From: Ferruginibacter sp.
GTDB taxonomy: Bacteria; Bacteroidota; Bacteroidia; Chitinophagales; Chitinophagaceae
NCBI GenBank assembly: GCA_014379905.1
Contig: JACMKX010000020.1
Span: 62,001-126,000 of the forward strand
Length of the DNA: 64,000 nucleotides
Direction: 5' to 3'
The translations under genes were made by a program, and so were the position numbers. The notes under the pieces are model-generated. The model had not been told where the DNA came from, ran no database searches, and was given only the letters and a program-made list of their open reading frames with translations. Of this stretch, positions 27,789 to 37,900 are shown piece by piece. Position 1 is the stretch's first letter, and every line of letters starts with the position of its first letter.

Positions 27789-29123
27789 TTATCTTTTCAT
27801 TTTAAGTCTTTTATTAACAGCGTCGCCTACTTTTTTTCCATACTCAGTACTTATAATACAGGAATTATGATAGTGAATACCTCCATAGAATCTTGCCCAG
27901 TTGTTTTCAATGGCCGCATCTTTGAAGGACTTAAAAGACCGGCTTTTAATTCCAAATTCCAATTCTGATGTATCCGTGTAGGCAAAATTATCTCCAAAAA
28001 CATTGGTGAGCGCCTCCGCGGCTGACGCAGATACAGTGCTGTGCCCACAAGTATATTCGGGAAAGGGAGGTGTTTGTAAATAGGGCCTCCATTCCGGATC
28101 TATATATTTATTAATAGCTGTTTCGGGCCTTATATAATTGCTTCTAAACTTTTCATCCCAGCATTGTATAAAAGCGTCGAACATAGCAATAGCAGTTTTT
28201 GTATAAGCATAAACTGTGGTTGAAAAATCCGAGTTTGATTTTTCAGCTGCGATCCCAACAATATTCATCCAATGGCCTGTGGGAGAAAATTTTTTAGCCG
28301 TTGACATTACATGCCCGTTTACAATAACCTTACTGCCCAGGTCATCCCAAAACATAGCAATATGTTTTTGTTCATCGGTTAAACTATCTCCTGCGTTTTT
28401 CAGGCTAATTGTTTCCTGGTAAAATTTACTGTTTTTATCTTTTACATTAAATGGAGGCGGAGGTGGTGGCACAAATTCGTTGGAGCTGTCAAGGGCCAAT
28501 GTTCGTATCTCTCTCCAATGTGGTTCCAGGGCTTGTGAATAACCTGGCGGAGTGGGGATCCATCTGCCTTCTTCTGTAGTGATGGTAAACTTTTCTGCTG
28601 TTCTGGTTTCGGCATAATGATCTTTTTTACTCCAGCGAATAACATGTGCAGCTACAGAGTCTGCCAATTTTTTTGTGGCAGCAATGGTTTCATCAGCCAT
28701 ATCGTTTGCGGCTGCCAGGGAGTCGAGCTTTGCTACATAATCCTTCATACTGCCTGCGGGAAAAGTAACTGCTTCGCCAACTTTACAGAATGCAAGCAGG
28801 CTCGCATACTTAAAATTTACATTTTGTGTATCCAATTTTGCCAATGCTGGAAAATGTTTTATTTCTCCCGCCAAAGAATTGAATCTTTTATCGTGCAAGG
28901 CAACTACCTCATAGGCGGCAATGTTTGCATACACATAATTTCTACTGGCTATAATGGGCGGGAAATTATTTTGCTTTACTACATTGTTTAATTCTTTTAC
29001 TGTTTTACAAAAAAGAATAGGATCATTAAACGCATTACTGCCACCTGCGTTTTGTTTTTTATCCCTGCACGCATTCATGAATAATAAAAAAGAAAAAAAT
29101 ACTATTTTAGCCAATATTCTCAT
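27789..29123 (-). CDS. PAP2 superfamily, vanadium-haloperoxidase-like lipoprotein
   Basis: A 444-residue exported protein with leader ending LFMNAC (lipid-modified Cys). I start at the ATG at 29123; the frame opens five codons earlier only with TTG. The C-terminal half has the PAP2/vanadium-binding motifs: TCGHSTVSASAAEAL (the SGH motif) and ARFYGGIHYHNS (the last His region). Relatives are either phosphatases or vanadium-dependent haloperoxidases. In Bacteroidota they are often found next to VCBS/UnbV proteins, as here. In this locus a phosphatase role on a phosphorylated glycan substituent is possible. No chemistry can be assigned from sequence alone. Confidence 0.75.
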   Translation of the reverse strand: MRILAKIVFFSFLLFMNACRDKKQNAGGSNAFNDPILFCKTVKELNNVVKQNNFPPIIASRNYVYANIAAYEVVALHDKRFNSLAGEIKHFPALAKLDTQNVNFKYASLLAFCKVGEAVTFPAGSMKDYVAKLDSLAAANDMADETIAATKKLADSVAAHVIRWSKKDHYAETRTAEKFTITTEEGRWIPTPPGYSQALEPHWREIRTLALDSSNEFVPPPPPPFNVKDKNSKFYQETISLKNAGDSLTDEQKHIAMFWDDLGSKVIVNGHVMSTAKKFSPTGHWMNIVGIAAEKSNSDFSTTVYAYTKTAIAMFDAFIQCWDEKFRSNYIRPETAINKYIDPEWRPYLQTPPFPEYTCGHSTVSASAAEALTNVFGDNFAYTDTSELEFGIKSRSFKSFKDAAIENNWARFYGGIHYHNSCIISTEYGKKVGDAVNKRLKMKR

Positions 29124-29134
29124 AAAAAAATAAC

Positions 29135-32100
29135 TCAATTAGATTGTTCATAAAACTGAAGGCCGCTATTGCATCCTGCTATTACCAGCATTTTTTTGCC
29201 TCCTGCAACCTGCAGCCATTTCATATCCCTCACTTCCCCATCCACTGAAGGAATATTTATGCCGGAAGAAAAATTATTTTTTGAAGTATTAAATGAAAAG
29301 CTCGTTGCAAGCATGGCATCATAGCGTCCTTCGTAGGGTACCGTGCCATAAAAATTACCGGCGGCAAGCCAGTTAGCCGGTTGACCCAAAGAAAGATTTG
29401 TAAATGCAAAAACCGGAGATACCTGCAGTTCAGCGGGAAGATCCAACCTTGTAAAACTACCTTTACCATTATTTAAAAAACACGATGTAGTAAGCGTTTC
29501 CGCTTTTGATTCCCTAAAATCTTTAAAGAGGTTGTAAAACATATACTGAACTGTTTTGCCTGCTACTTCGCTGTATTTTAAATATGATTTTTTTAAAACA
29601 GGTAGTGAACGCTCCAGTTCATCTTTCGCCAAAAATGTAAATTCTTCTTTATTGATGGTGTAAGCCATAATAGGTTCAACAGAACCATTGCCATCAAAAT
29701 CTTTTACAAATAATTTAAGCGGACCATTTTTTCCGGCATACAGTTTTGTATTGTGTCCCCAATTACCTGCCAGGAAATCTGTAAAACCATCACTATTAAT
29801 ATCGGTAGCATGCAACGATTGCCAGAGACCAGTAGAAGCAGGCACATCCATGGCAGTGAATTTTCCATTTTTATTAATAAAAATTTTCAGGGGCATCCAT
29901 TCTCCTGCCACAACAATATCGGGCCAGCCATCCTTGTTGATATCCGTAAAGGCAGACGAGGTTACCATACCAATGGTATCTAATCTAATTACAGCACCAG
30001 GTGCTACCCCGAATTTACCAGATCCGTCATTTTGCAGCAAGTAGGATGTTTGCGGAATACCATATTGTTTTGCATTGGCAAGGCCTCCAACAAAAAGATC
30101 CATATCTCCATCTTTATCAAAATCTGCTGTACTTACGGTTGATTTATTTGTCAGTAAAGTTGGAAGAGCAGCACTATCCGCTTTTGCAAAATGTCCTTTT
30201 CCATCATTGATATATAAATTATCTGCAAGGAAGGGATTGTTATCATTGTATTGGTTGCCGCCGCTAACCACATAAAGGTCTGGCCAACCATCTTTATTAG
30301 CATCAAAAAATAAAGCATCTACTTCTTCGTTAGGGATAGCCCTGTTAAATACAGCAGTGTCTATACTTTTAAAAGTTGTATTTATATTTTGTATCATCAG
30401 CTGACCCGGGTAGCCACTGGCGCCGCACACATAAAAATCATCGAGACCATCTTTATTTACATCTGCAACGGCCATTTTTGGTCCACGGGTAGATAGCTGG
30501 TGGGGAATTAAATATTGTTTATTATAATCCAGAAAGTCGTTCTCAATATGTGACCAGGTTAAACCTACTTTATCAGTTATATTGTTAAGCAGTGGTTTAA
30601 CAGCAGGGAATTCTTTCATGTAAGAAAATATTCCGCCGGCCTGGCTTTTCTTTACTTCGAGCATACCAATAGCCGGCACATTTTTTAATTTTTGAAATGT
30701 CTGATCAGGCCATACAATAATGACACTATCAGTGAACCTGTTATTATCCAGGCCAAAATGCAGCACCGGCTCAACCGATGACTGAAAACCTCTTGTAAGA
30801 TGCAATTGTTGAAATTGAAATTTCCCGCCTTGAAAAATCCAGACTTTTGTACCAATTCCAAATTTGTTCATGCTGTCTCCTTCAAAAACTACATTGAGTA
30901 ATAATTTTGGCGGGGCACTGTTTTTCAATATAACTGCGGGCGAGTTAATAGGATTAATTACAATGTCCAGGTTGCCATCATTATTAAAATCAGCATACGA
31001 TGCACCTGTATAATAACCTTTCATATCTGCCGTACCCCAGGTGTCGCTTACATCTTTAAAATTCATTTTTCCATCGCCCTTGTATAAAAAAGGGTGAGAG
31101 CTTCCATCGGGCATTCCTTCTATGGCCTCGTCGTCAAACTTATCAGTTTGCTGCCTGCCTTTGTTCATATCAAGGTCAGATACAAATCGTACATAGTCGA
31201 GGTCAACGGGTCTTTTAACGATACCGCTTGAAATAAAAAGGTCTTTGTTTCCGTCATTGTCAAAATCTGCAAATAAGGGAGCCCAGCTCCAATCTGTTGC
31301 AGAAATACCTGATTGCAATGCGATGTCGCTGAAGCTGATCCCGCTACCATTGTTGCGCTGCAGTACATTCCTGGAATACTGTTTCTGGTAACCGTTCATA
31401 TCCAGCTTTACTTTGTATATATCCGGGTTTTCGTCGCTCCCATAAGTCTTTAATACTTTTTCATCGGCTGGAAGCATATCTACTGTTACAAGGTCGAGCT
31501 GGCCGTCGTTGTTAAAATCGGCTATATCATTTCCCATGCTAAAGCGGCTATAGTGCTTAAAATGTTGAGCGCCGCTTTCTTTAAATGAACCATCTCCATT
31601 GTTAATATAATAGTAATCATTTTCGTGAAAGTCGTTACCAATATAAATATCATCCCAGCCATCGTTGTTTAGGTCACCAATGGCAAGGCCGAGTCCATAG
31701 CCGAGGCTACTTTGATAAATGCCTGCTGCGGCAGATACATCTGTAAATTTGCCGGTTTTATTTATATCATTTCTATACAGCCTGTCCCCGGCCAGCGAAT
31801 CGAACCTATGGCGAAATATAGTATCTACAATATTTGCATGTGGCCGCGAAGACTGGCAAAGAACATAACAATCGAGGTCGCCATCCCTGTCATAATCAAA
31901 AAAGCTTGCCTGGGTAGAAAGTGCAGAAAGATTTAGACCATATTTGGCAGCGCTTTCTGTAAATGTATTGTTACCGTTATTAATGAATAATTCATTGCTT
32001 CCTTTAAGATCATATTTCCCGCTTACAGCGCTGGTATAAATGTCAAGGAAACCATCCCCGTTTACATCCGTCATAGTTACCCCGGTGCACCAGTCTGCAG

Positions 32101-32431
32101 CGCCCGCTGTTCCCGCTTTTGCGGTGATATCTTCAAATACAAAATTTCCTTTGTTGAGATATAGTTTATTGCCCGCCTTGTTGTTGGCTGTAAAATAAAT
32201 ATCCGCCAGTCCATCATTGTTAATATCACCCGTTGCTACACCCGCACCATTATAATAATACAGGTAGTAGAGTATATTAAACAGGTCATGTTTAGCAAGC
32301 TTATTCTCAAATTTTACATTGGTAAGGGAAGCGGGTAAATTTTCGAACTGGGTAACTATTTTTTTCTGTTTACAGGAAAAACAGCCTATAGTAATGCTAA
32401 GGAAAATAAATATGTTTTTAAAAAAACTCAT
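29135..32431 (-). CDS. VCBS/FG-GAP repeat lipoprotein with ASPIC/UnbV domain (CRTAC1-like)
   Basis: A 1098-residue lipoprotein (TIGCFSC, Cys20). It contains many beta-propeller FG-GAP/VCBS repeats with calcium-binding DxNxDG motifs (for example GDINNDGLADIYF, TDVNGDGFLDIY, ADFNNDGQLDLVT) in two blocks, about 55-500 and 625-900. Between them lies an ASPIC/UnbV domain (about 510-600; FGIGTKVWIF, VIIVWPDQTF). The C-terminal region is unassigned. Such proteins are common surface components of Bacteroidota glycan loci and probably bind ligand or scaffold partner enzymes. It is transcribed after the intrinsic terminator at 32463-32499 and coupled to the haloperoxidase-like gene 11 bp downstream. 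Confidence 0.85.
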   Translation of the reverse strand: MSFFKNIFIFLSITIGCFSCKQKKIVTQFENLPASLTNVKFENKLAKHDLFNILYYLYYYNGAGVATGDINNDGLADIYFTANNKAGNKLYLNKGNFVFEDITAKAGTAGAADWCTGVTMTDVNGDGFLDIYTSAVSGKYDLKGSNELFINNGNNTFTESAAKYGLNLSALSTQASFFDYDRDGDLDCYVLCQSSRPHANIVDTIFRHRFDSLAGDRLYRNDINKTGKFTDVSAAAGIYQSSLGYGLGLAIGDLNNDGWDDIYIGNDFHENDYYYINNGDGSFKESGAQHFKHYSRFSMGNDIADFNNDGQLDLVTVDMLPADEKVLKTYGSDENPDIYKVKLDMNGYQKQYSRNVLQRNNGSGISFSDIALQSGISATDWSWAPLFADFDNDGNKDLFISSGIVKRPVDLDYVRFVSDLDMNKGRQQTDKFDDEAIEGMPDGSSHPFLYKGDGKMNFKDVSDTWGTADMKGYYTGASYADFNNDGNLDIVINPINSPAVILKNSAPPKLLLNVVFEGDSMNKFGIGTKVWIFQGGKFQFQQLHLTRGFQSSVEPVLHFGLDNNRFTDSVIIVWPDQTFQKLKNVPAIGMLEVKKSQAGGIFSYMKEFPAVKPLLNNITDKVGLTWSHIENDFLDYNKQYLIPHQLSTRGPKMAVADVNKDGLDDFYVCGASGYPGQLMIQNINTTFKSIDTAVFNRAIPNEEVDALFFDANKDGWPDLYVVSGGNQYNDNNPFLADNLYINDGKGHFAKADSAALPTLLTNKSTVSTADFDKDGDMDLFVGGLANAKQYGIPQTSYLLQNDGSGKFGVAPGAVIRLDTIGMVTSSAFTDINKDGWPDIVVAGEWMPLKIFINKNGKFTAMDVPASTGLWQSLHATDINSDGFTDFLAGNWGHNTKLYAGKNGPLKLFVKDFDGNGSVEPIMAYTINKEEFTFLAKDELERSLPVLKKSYLKYSEVAGKTVQYMFYNLFKDFRESKAETLTTSCFLNNGKGSFTRLDLPAELQVSPVFAFTNLSLGQPANWLAAGNFYGTVPYEGRYDAMLATSFSFNTSKNNFSSGINIPSVDGEVRDMKWLQVAGGKKMLVIAGCNSGLQFYEQSN

Positions 32432-32462
32432 GGAACAGTTACTTGAAAATGAAAACCAATAG

Positions 32463-32499
32463 AAAAAAGGCTGACAAAATAAATTGTTCAGCCTTTTTT
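32463..32499 (-). terminator. Intrinsic terminator after the SusC-SusD-LamG block
   Basis: On the minus strand AAAAAAGGCTGA pairs perfectly with TCAGCCTTTTTT across a 13-base loop, and the right arm ends in six T. It lies between the LamG stop (32534) and the VCBS start (32431). It should give high levels of transporter/binding-protein mRNA and lower read-through into the enzyme genes. Confidence 0.85.
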
Positions 32500-32533
32500 A
32501 AATTCTGCTTATAGAGAAAAACTAATACTTAGC

Positions 32534-33355
32534 TTATTGCTTACTGGTAAACAAGGCCATTGCCTCTGAAGCGGATAATGCTTTGTTATATAAACGGAAC
32601 TGATCGAGTAAACCGTTATAAGATTTAACCCAATCATCATTTGGACCACCTGCACCACCATGCTTGTTCCAACCGCCTAATATAAGATTAGATGCTCCGC
32701 TGAAACTTACAGCATTAGATACATTGTATTGGTTATTAGCCAGACCTGTTACTTCCACGCCATCAAAATAATAGGTCATTTTTTTATCGGTGTTATTGAA
32801 AGAATAAACGATGTGGTGCCATTGATCATCGAACATTGGCCTGTTGAAATTACCTTCCAGCCATTGGTCTTTTACAGCCACTTTCATTGTAACACTTGTA
32901 GCAGTCTGGTTCTCTACCAAAATGAACAATGAGCTGCTATGCCAGGCTAAACCTGGTTGCACCAGAGACATAATAAATTCTGTGCGACCTGCCCTTGCAG
33001 CACTTTTCATCCAAAATGCCATCGTGAAATCACCGGCAGATTTAAAATCATTAGCGTCCAGGTATTTCGCAGCTTTTCCATCAGCACCCTGTAGTGCATC
33101 ACCTGTAATACCACCCGGAACTACAGATAAGGGGCTTATCTGGGCCGGATGACCGGAAATACTATCCCTGGAATTTAGCCTGGGAAATTCTTCCGTACCG
33201 CCAAATGGAACAAAGAATCTAAGGTCACCGCCTGGTAAAGGCTGATCTACCGGGTAATTTGGGTCCAGTTCGGGCCTTTCTTTTTTCTCGCAGCCGGCAA
33301 GTAGCAGCGTAAAAACGGCGGCTGATAATATAAATCGAATTTTATTAAAATACAT
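32534..33355 (-). CDS. LamG-like lectin-fold lipoprotein, probable surface glycan-binding protein
   Basis: A 273-residue lipoprotein (LLLAGC, Cys22) with a Pro-rich spacer and a C-terminal concanavalin-like LamG domain (about 90-270; FTMAFWMKSA, WHHIVYSFNNTDKKMTYYFDG, LDQFRLYNKALS). It is the third gene after susC and susD with a 27-bp gap. This is the usual place of a surface glycan-binding protein, which helps capture the polymer for SusCD. No catalytic residues are seen. It ends just before a strong terminator. Confidence 0.8.
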   Translation of the reverse strand: MYFNKIRFILSAAVFTLLLAGCEKKERPELDPNYPVDQPLPGGDLRFFVPFGGTEEFPRLNSRDSISGHPAQISPLSVVPGGITGDALQGADGKAAKYLDANDFKSAGDFTMAFWMKSAARAGRTEFIMSLVQPGLAWHSSSLFILVENQTATSVTMKVAVKDQWLEGNFNRPMFDDQWHHIVYSFNNTDKKMTYYFDGVEVTGLANNQYNVSNAVSFSGASNLILGGWNKHGGAGGPNDDWVKSYNGLLDQFRLYNKALSASEAMALFTSKQ

Positions 33356-33382
33356 AACAGTAATTTTTAAATGTTATTAGCT

Positions 33383-34903
33383 TTATTGCCATTCAGGATT
33401 TTGAGTAAGTTGAGGATTCTCATCCATTGCACCCTGCGGTACCGGGAAGAACCTGTGTTTATTCTGGTATCCTAACGGACCTAAAACACTGGTTGCATCA
33501 TTCCACCTTACAAGGTCAAAGAAGCGGTCATATTCCATCGCAAATTCTGCTCTTCTCTCTCTTTTAATAGCAGTGCGCATGGTAGCCTGGTCAACAAAAA
33601 CCAGATCAGCAAGGCCTGCACGGGTACGAATCCTGTTTGTCCATTTTATTGCGCTATCCTGGTTAGCAGTTCCGCCTAATTCATTGGCAGCTTCTGCAGC
33701 CATCAACAACACATCTGAAAAACGCAATACACGCTGGTTTACCCAGGTATTTTGAGCTTCATTGCCCGGAGTTCCCTGGCCCGCCGCTATATAATCTGAG
33801 TACCTGTTGTACATTTTTTTATTCCAATACAGCGCATTGGTATAGTTAGGCACTGTTTGTCCGTAACCACCGGTTTCGGCACCTCCATCAAACTGGCCTG
33901 AATATAAAATGGTTGCATCTTTCCTTTTATCACCAACCTGGTATGAGTTAACGAGGTCAGCACTTGGTGTATTCCAACCCCATCCAAGATCCCAGTTACC
34001 AGATCCACGGATACCCTGGCTTTGACCTAAACGACTCCAGTATGTATCTCCATCCTGGGCCAGTTTAGATGCCTGGATCTCGAAAATAGATTCTGCATTT
34101 AATTCTCCGGTTATTTTGAAAATCGAATGATAGTTGTCTACAAGCGTATACCTGTTGGAAGCAATTACATCCTGGCATAAAGTGAGCGCCTGTGCCCATT
34201 GCTGCCTGTACAAGAGGACTTTCGCACGCATTGCCTTTGCAGCAAATATGGTTAACCTGCCCGGGTAACCCAACCATTCTGTTGGCAAATGTTGCTCTGC
34301 AAAAGCAAGGTCATCCAATATAAGCTGGTAAATATCAGCTGCAGGTGATTTAGGTATACGACCTTCTGCCGGAGCATTTATTTTAAAGTCGATCTTTGGT
34401 ACGTCTCCAAAAGTTCTTACCATATCGAAATACGTGTAAGCTCTAAAAAACCTGGCTTCGGCTACAAATACCGGTGTTGTAGCATCCGGGTTTGGCAAAC
34501 TATCTGCTACTGCAATGGCTTCATTACACTGGCCGATCATTACATAGTGTTTGTTCCAGTAAAGGCCGGCACCCCAGTCATCTTTGGTGTATTGGAAATT
34601 ATCGTAAGTAGTATGCCAGGCACTTGCACCCGGATCAGCCACTGTTTCTCCGTCATCCGAACGGAAACTGTTCATAGCGATGTAGGGTATGTTTTGCATA
34701 CCATCACCAATAAAGGGTTCGCTTTTAGAATTTCGTATAGCACCGTATAGGCCCAATACCCTGCCTTCTAATCCACCACCGGGAAGATCATCCTGGGTAG
34801 CGGTTAACGGAGCCCTGTCTAAAAACTTTTCACAACCTGTGAAACCTGTAATAGCAGCTGCAGCAATCATTGCCCCTGCCATCATGTTTTTTAGATTTTT
34901 CAT
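33383..34903 (-). CDS. susD: SusD/RagB family outer-membrane glycan-binding lipoprotein
   Basis: A 506-residue SusD homologue with lipobox GFTGC (Cys24) followed by EKFLDRAPL, typical of the family. The TPR-like helical core (FFRAYTYFDMVRTFGDVP) and the C-terminal RagB region (ERRAEFAMEYDRFFDLVRW...ENPQLTQNPEWQ) are complete. It forms the lid of the SusC transporter and binds oligosaccharide at the cell surface. It lies 31 bp after susC. The ligand cannot be read from sequence; the neighbouring enzymes suggest a beta-glucan. Confidence 0.95.
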   Translation of the reverse strand: MKNLKNMMAGAMIAAAAITGFTGCEKFLDRAPLTATQDDLPGGGLEGRVLGLYGAIRNSKSEPFIGDGMQNIPYIAMNSFRSDDGETVADPGASAWHTTYDNFQYTKDDWGAGLYWNKHYVMIGQCNEAIAVADSLPNPDATTPVFVAEARFFRAYTYFDMVRTFGDVPKIDFKINAPAEGRIPKSPAADIYQLILDDLAFAEQHLPTEWLGYPGRLTIFAAKAMRAKVLLYRQQWAQALTLCQDVIASNRYTLVDNYHSIFKITGELNAESIFEIQASKLAQDGDTYWSRLGQSQGIRGSGNWDLGWGWNTPSADLVNSYQVGDKRKDATILYSGQFDGGAETGGYGQTVPNYTNALYWNKKMYNRYSDYIAAGQGTPGNEAQNTWVNQRVLRFSDVLLMAAEAANELGGTANQDSAIKWTNRIRTRAGLADLVFVDQATMRTAIKRERRAEFAMEYDRFFDLVRWNDATSVLGPLGYQNKHRFFPVPQGAMDENPQLTQNPEWQ

Positions 34904-34934
34904 TATTTAAAATTTAAATTCTTGTTTGTTTATA

Positions 34935-37900
34935 TTAAAAATTCACATTTAGTCCAAAAGTAATGATACGCGGCAAAGCACTGCCTGCATTTCCAAAATC
35001 GATCCCAAAAGACGTAGCGTCACCAGCCAGTTCAGGAGAATAACCGATGTTATTTTTCCAGGTTTTAAGGTTCTGAATGCCTAAAGTTAGTCTCAGGTTC
35101 TTAATATACGTCATTTTTGGCAAACTGGTTATGTTGTAACTCAGATTTATATTCCTCAACCTGATATAGCTGCCATCCTCAATACCGTAGGTAGAAGGAG
35201 CCCTGTTAATCAAATGAGAAGCATTAACGATAGGCACCCAGTTTGAAGTACCAGGAGCTGTCCACCCTTCAGTATAGTATGCTGGATAATTATATACAGA
35301 GTTTTTTTGCTCAGAAGTTCCCCAAACCCTGAAGATCTCATTGCCATAGCTACCGTTCAGGTCAATTCCCAGTTCAAATTTCTTGTACCTGAAACTCGTA
35401 TTGATACCATAGGTAAAATCCGGTGTTGGGTTACCAATGATGGTTCTGTCTTTATCATCTACAATATCATCACCATTTAGATCCTTGTACCTGATATCAC
35501 CAGGCTTAGCATTACCACCATTGATGGTGCTGGCCGGAGACTGTAATATATCTGCATAAGATTGATAGATACCGTCATGAATCAGACCAAAGAAGTAACC
35601 GATGGGATAACCGGTTTGTGCCTGGTTGGGCGTTTGCTCACTCGAGGAGATATTTGGCCTTAAAGGAGCAGGAAGGTACGTCACCTCATTTTTATAGGTC
35701 GTAAGATTGCCCCCTATGCTAAAGCTGAAATCTTTCGTAATATTCTGGCTCCAGCTTGAAACAAATTCAAAACCACTGTTTTTAATATCTCCGGAATTGG
35801 TCAAGGTTGGTTTAAGAGCTGCCGGCGTTAACAACACGATCAGGTCCTGCGTCTTCTTAGTGTAATAATTCGCTTCAAAATGCAGACGGTTGTTAAATGC
35901 ATTTGCTTCCACACCAATCTCAGAGGAACGTACTGTTTCCCATCTTAAATTTGGATCATACAGGTAATCGGGTTCAAATACAGGAATCTGAAATTCACCG
36001 AACGTTGCAGAGGCTGTTGGGGAAATAGTTGGGTATGCAGGATATGCTTTGCCCTGAGCAGTAAAGTTACCCTGTAAACCTGTTGAACCTTTTAATTTCA
36101 GGTAATCAAATATTTTTTGATTTTCCATAAATTTTTCCCTGCTTAGTTCCCATGCTGCACCAATGGCCCAAAAGTTTTGCCATTTTTTACTATAAGTCTG
36201 GTTAATCTGGCTTGATCCATCTCTACGGAATGTACCGTTCAGATAATATTTATTTTTAAAGTTATAAATCACCCTTGCTAGGCCCGAAACTGTTGCATAC
36301 TCGTCCTGACCGGTACTGCCATCATTTAATACGGTAGTTTCACCGCCAAAACCATTATTCAAATACCAGAATGCTTTATCATTCGGGATAATGCCAATAC
36401 CAATATTTTTTTGCACTACTGTGGCTGCTACTGCCTCATAACTATGAAAATAAGTTGTGAATCCAGCAGTACCGGTGAAACTATGATCACCAAATTTCTT
36501 TTTATAAGTAGCAATATAATCTTGCTGATAATCTTTGATACTAACAATATCCTCGCGTACAGCAGTTTTAACATTCTCATTGATTATTTGGCTGCCTACG
36601 GGGGCCATAGGATCGTATAGGTCAAACAATGGCGTGTATTCTCTATTGGTTCTCCAGCTCATATTCCCGTACCAGGTACTGCGGAAGGTCAGGTCTTTGG
36701 TAATGTTCACTTCTACGAATACATTTGCCAAAAGACGATCCCGGCTATCAATCTTCTTATCATGCAATATTTCCAGTGTAGCCATTGGATTTGACTCAGA
36801 ATTCTGAATAATCGGTGTTTGAGCATACAACTGGTAAGTATTGGAATCAATGCCATAAGGATTTCGTGTAAAAAACGGGCTTGTCCCGTCAGGAATTATA
36901 GGCAGAGCCCTGCGGGAAGCTTCCAATGCACCACTGTTATAGGGTAAACGCTCTCTTGAACCTATAAATCCAAATCCTATTTTCAACCTTTTACTTAGTT
37001 TGAATTCATCGTTAAAATTAATATTCAAACGGTCGTATTTCACATGGTTAACAAGGCCCTCATCATAAGTGTAGCCCAGGCCAAAGTGAAAACGATTTTT
37101 TTCTGTGCTGGCATCTACACTTAAATTAGTAGTAGCAAATTTGGCCGTACGGGTTACTGCATCTACCCAATCTGTATTACCATTGTAGGCAGTTAAACCA
37201 CCGTTATTAATAAAATCCAGGTAGGAAACGTCACTCGGACTTGTCGCCCTGTCAGTTGCTTCGAAAGTTGCCAGATTCCTGAATTGTTGTCCATTTGCCA
37301 TGGCAATTTTATCTACCAGTTTTTTGCTGCCATAGGTTGTATTAAAGTTAATTAATACCTGGCCCGCTTTTGCTTTTTTGGTGGTTACTAATATAGCACC
37401 GGCAGCACCTTTGATACCAAATACCGCCAGCGAAGACGGATCTTTTAATATCTCAATGCTTTCAATTTCACTTGGATTGATAAAGTCCATATTATCTGCA
37501 AAAATCCCGTCGATAATATATACAGGACGAATGGTTCCGATACTTACGGTACCACGGATACGAACGTCTGGCGCAGCACCCGGAATACCGGTATTTACAA
37601 TGTTTACACCTGCTACTTTAGATTGAAGGGAAGAAACAGCGTTGGCATTGGGCTGGATAGCAAGATCTTCGCCTCTTACCTTGGCAACAGAACCTGTAAG
37701 GTCTCTCCTGCTGGCAGTACCGTAACCAATTACCACTACCTCATCCATTTTCTGTTCAGACTGAGCCAACCGGATGTCAATACTTGAACGCCCGTTTACT
37801 GACACTTCTGTTGCAACATATCCAACTGCCGACACAACCAGTACTGCATTTTCAGGTACAGTTATGGAAAACGAACCGGTTGCATCTGTAAAAGTACCGG

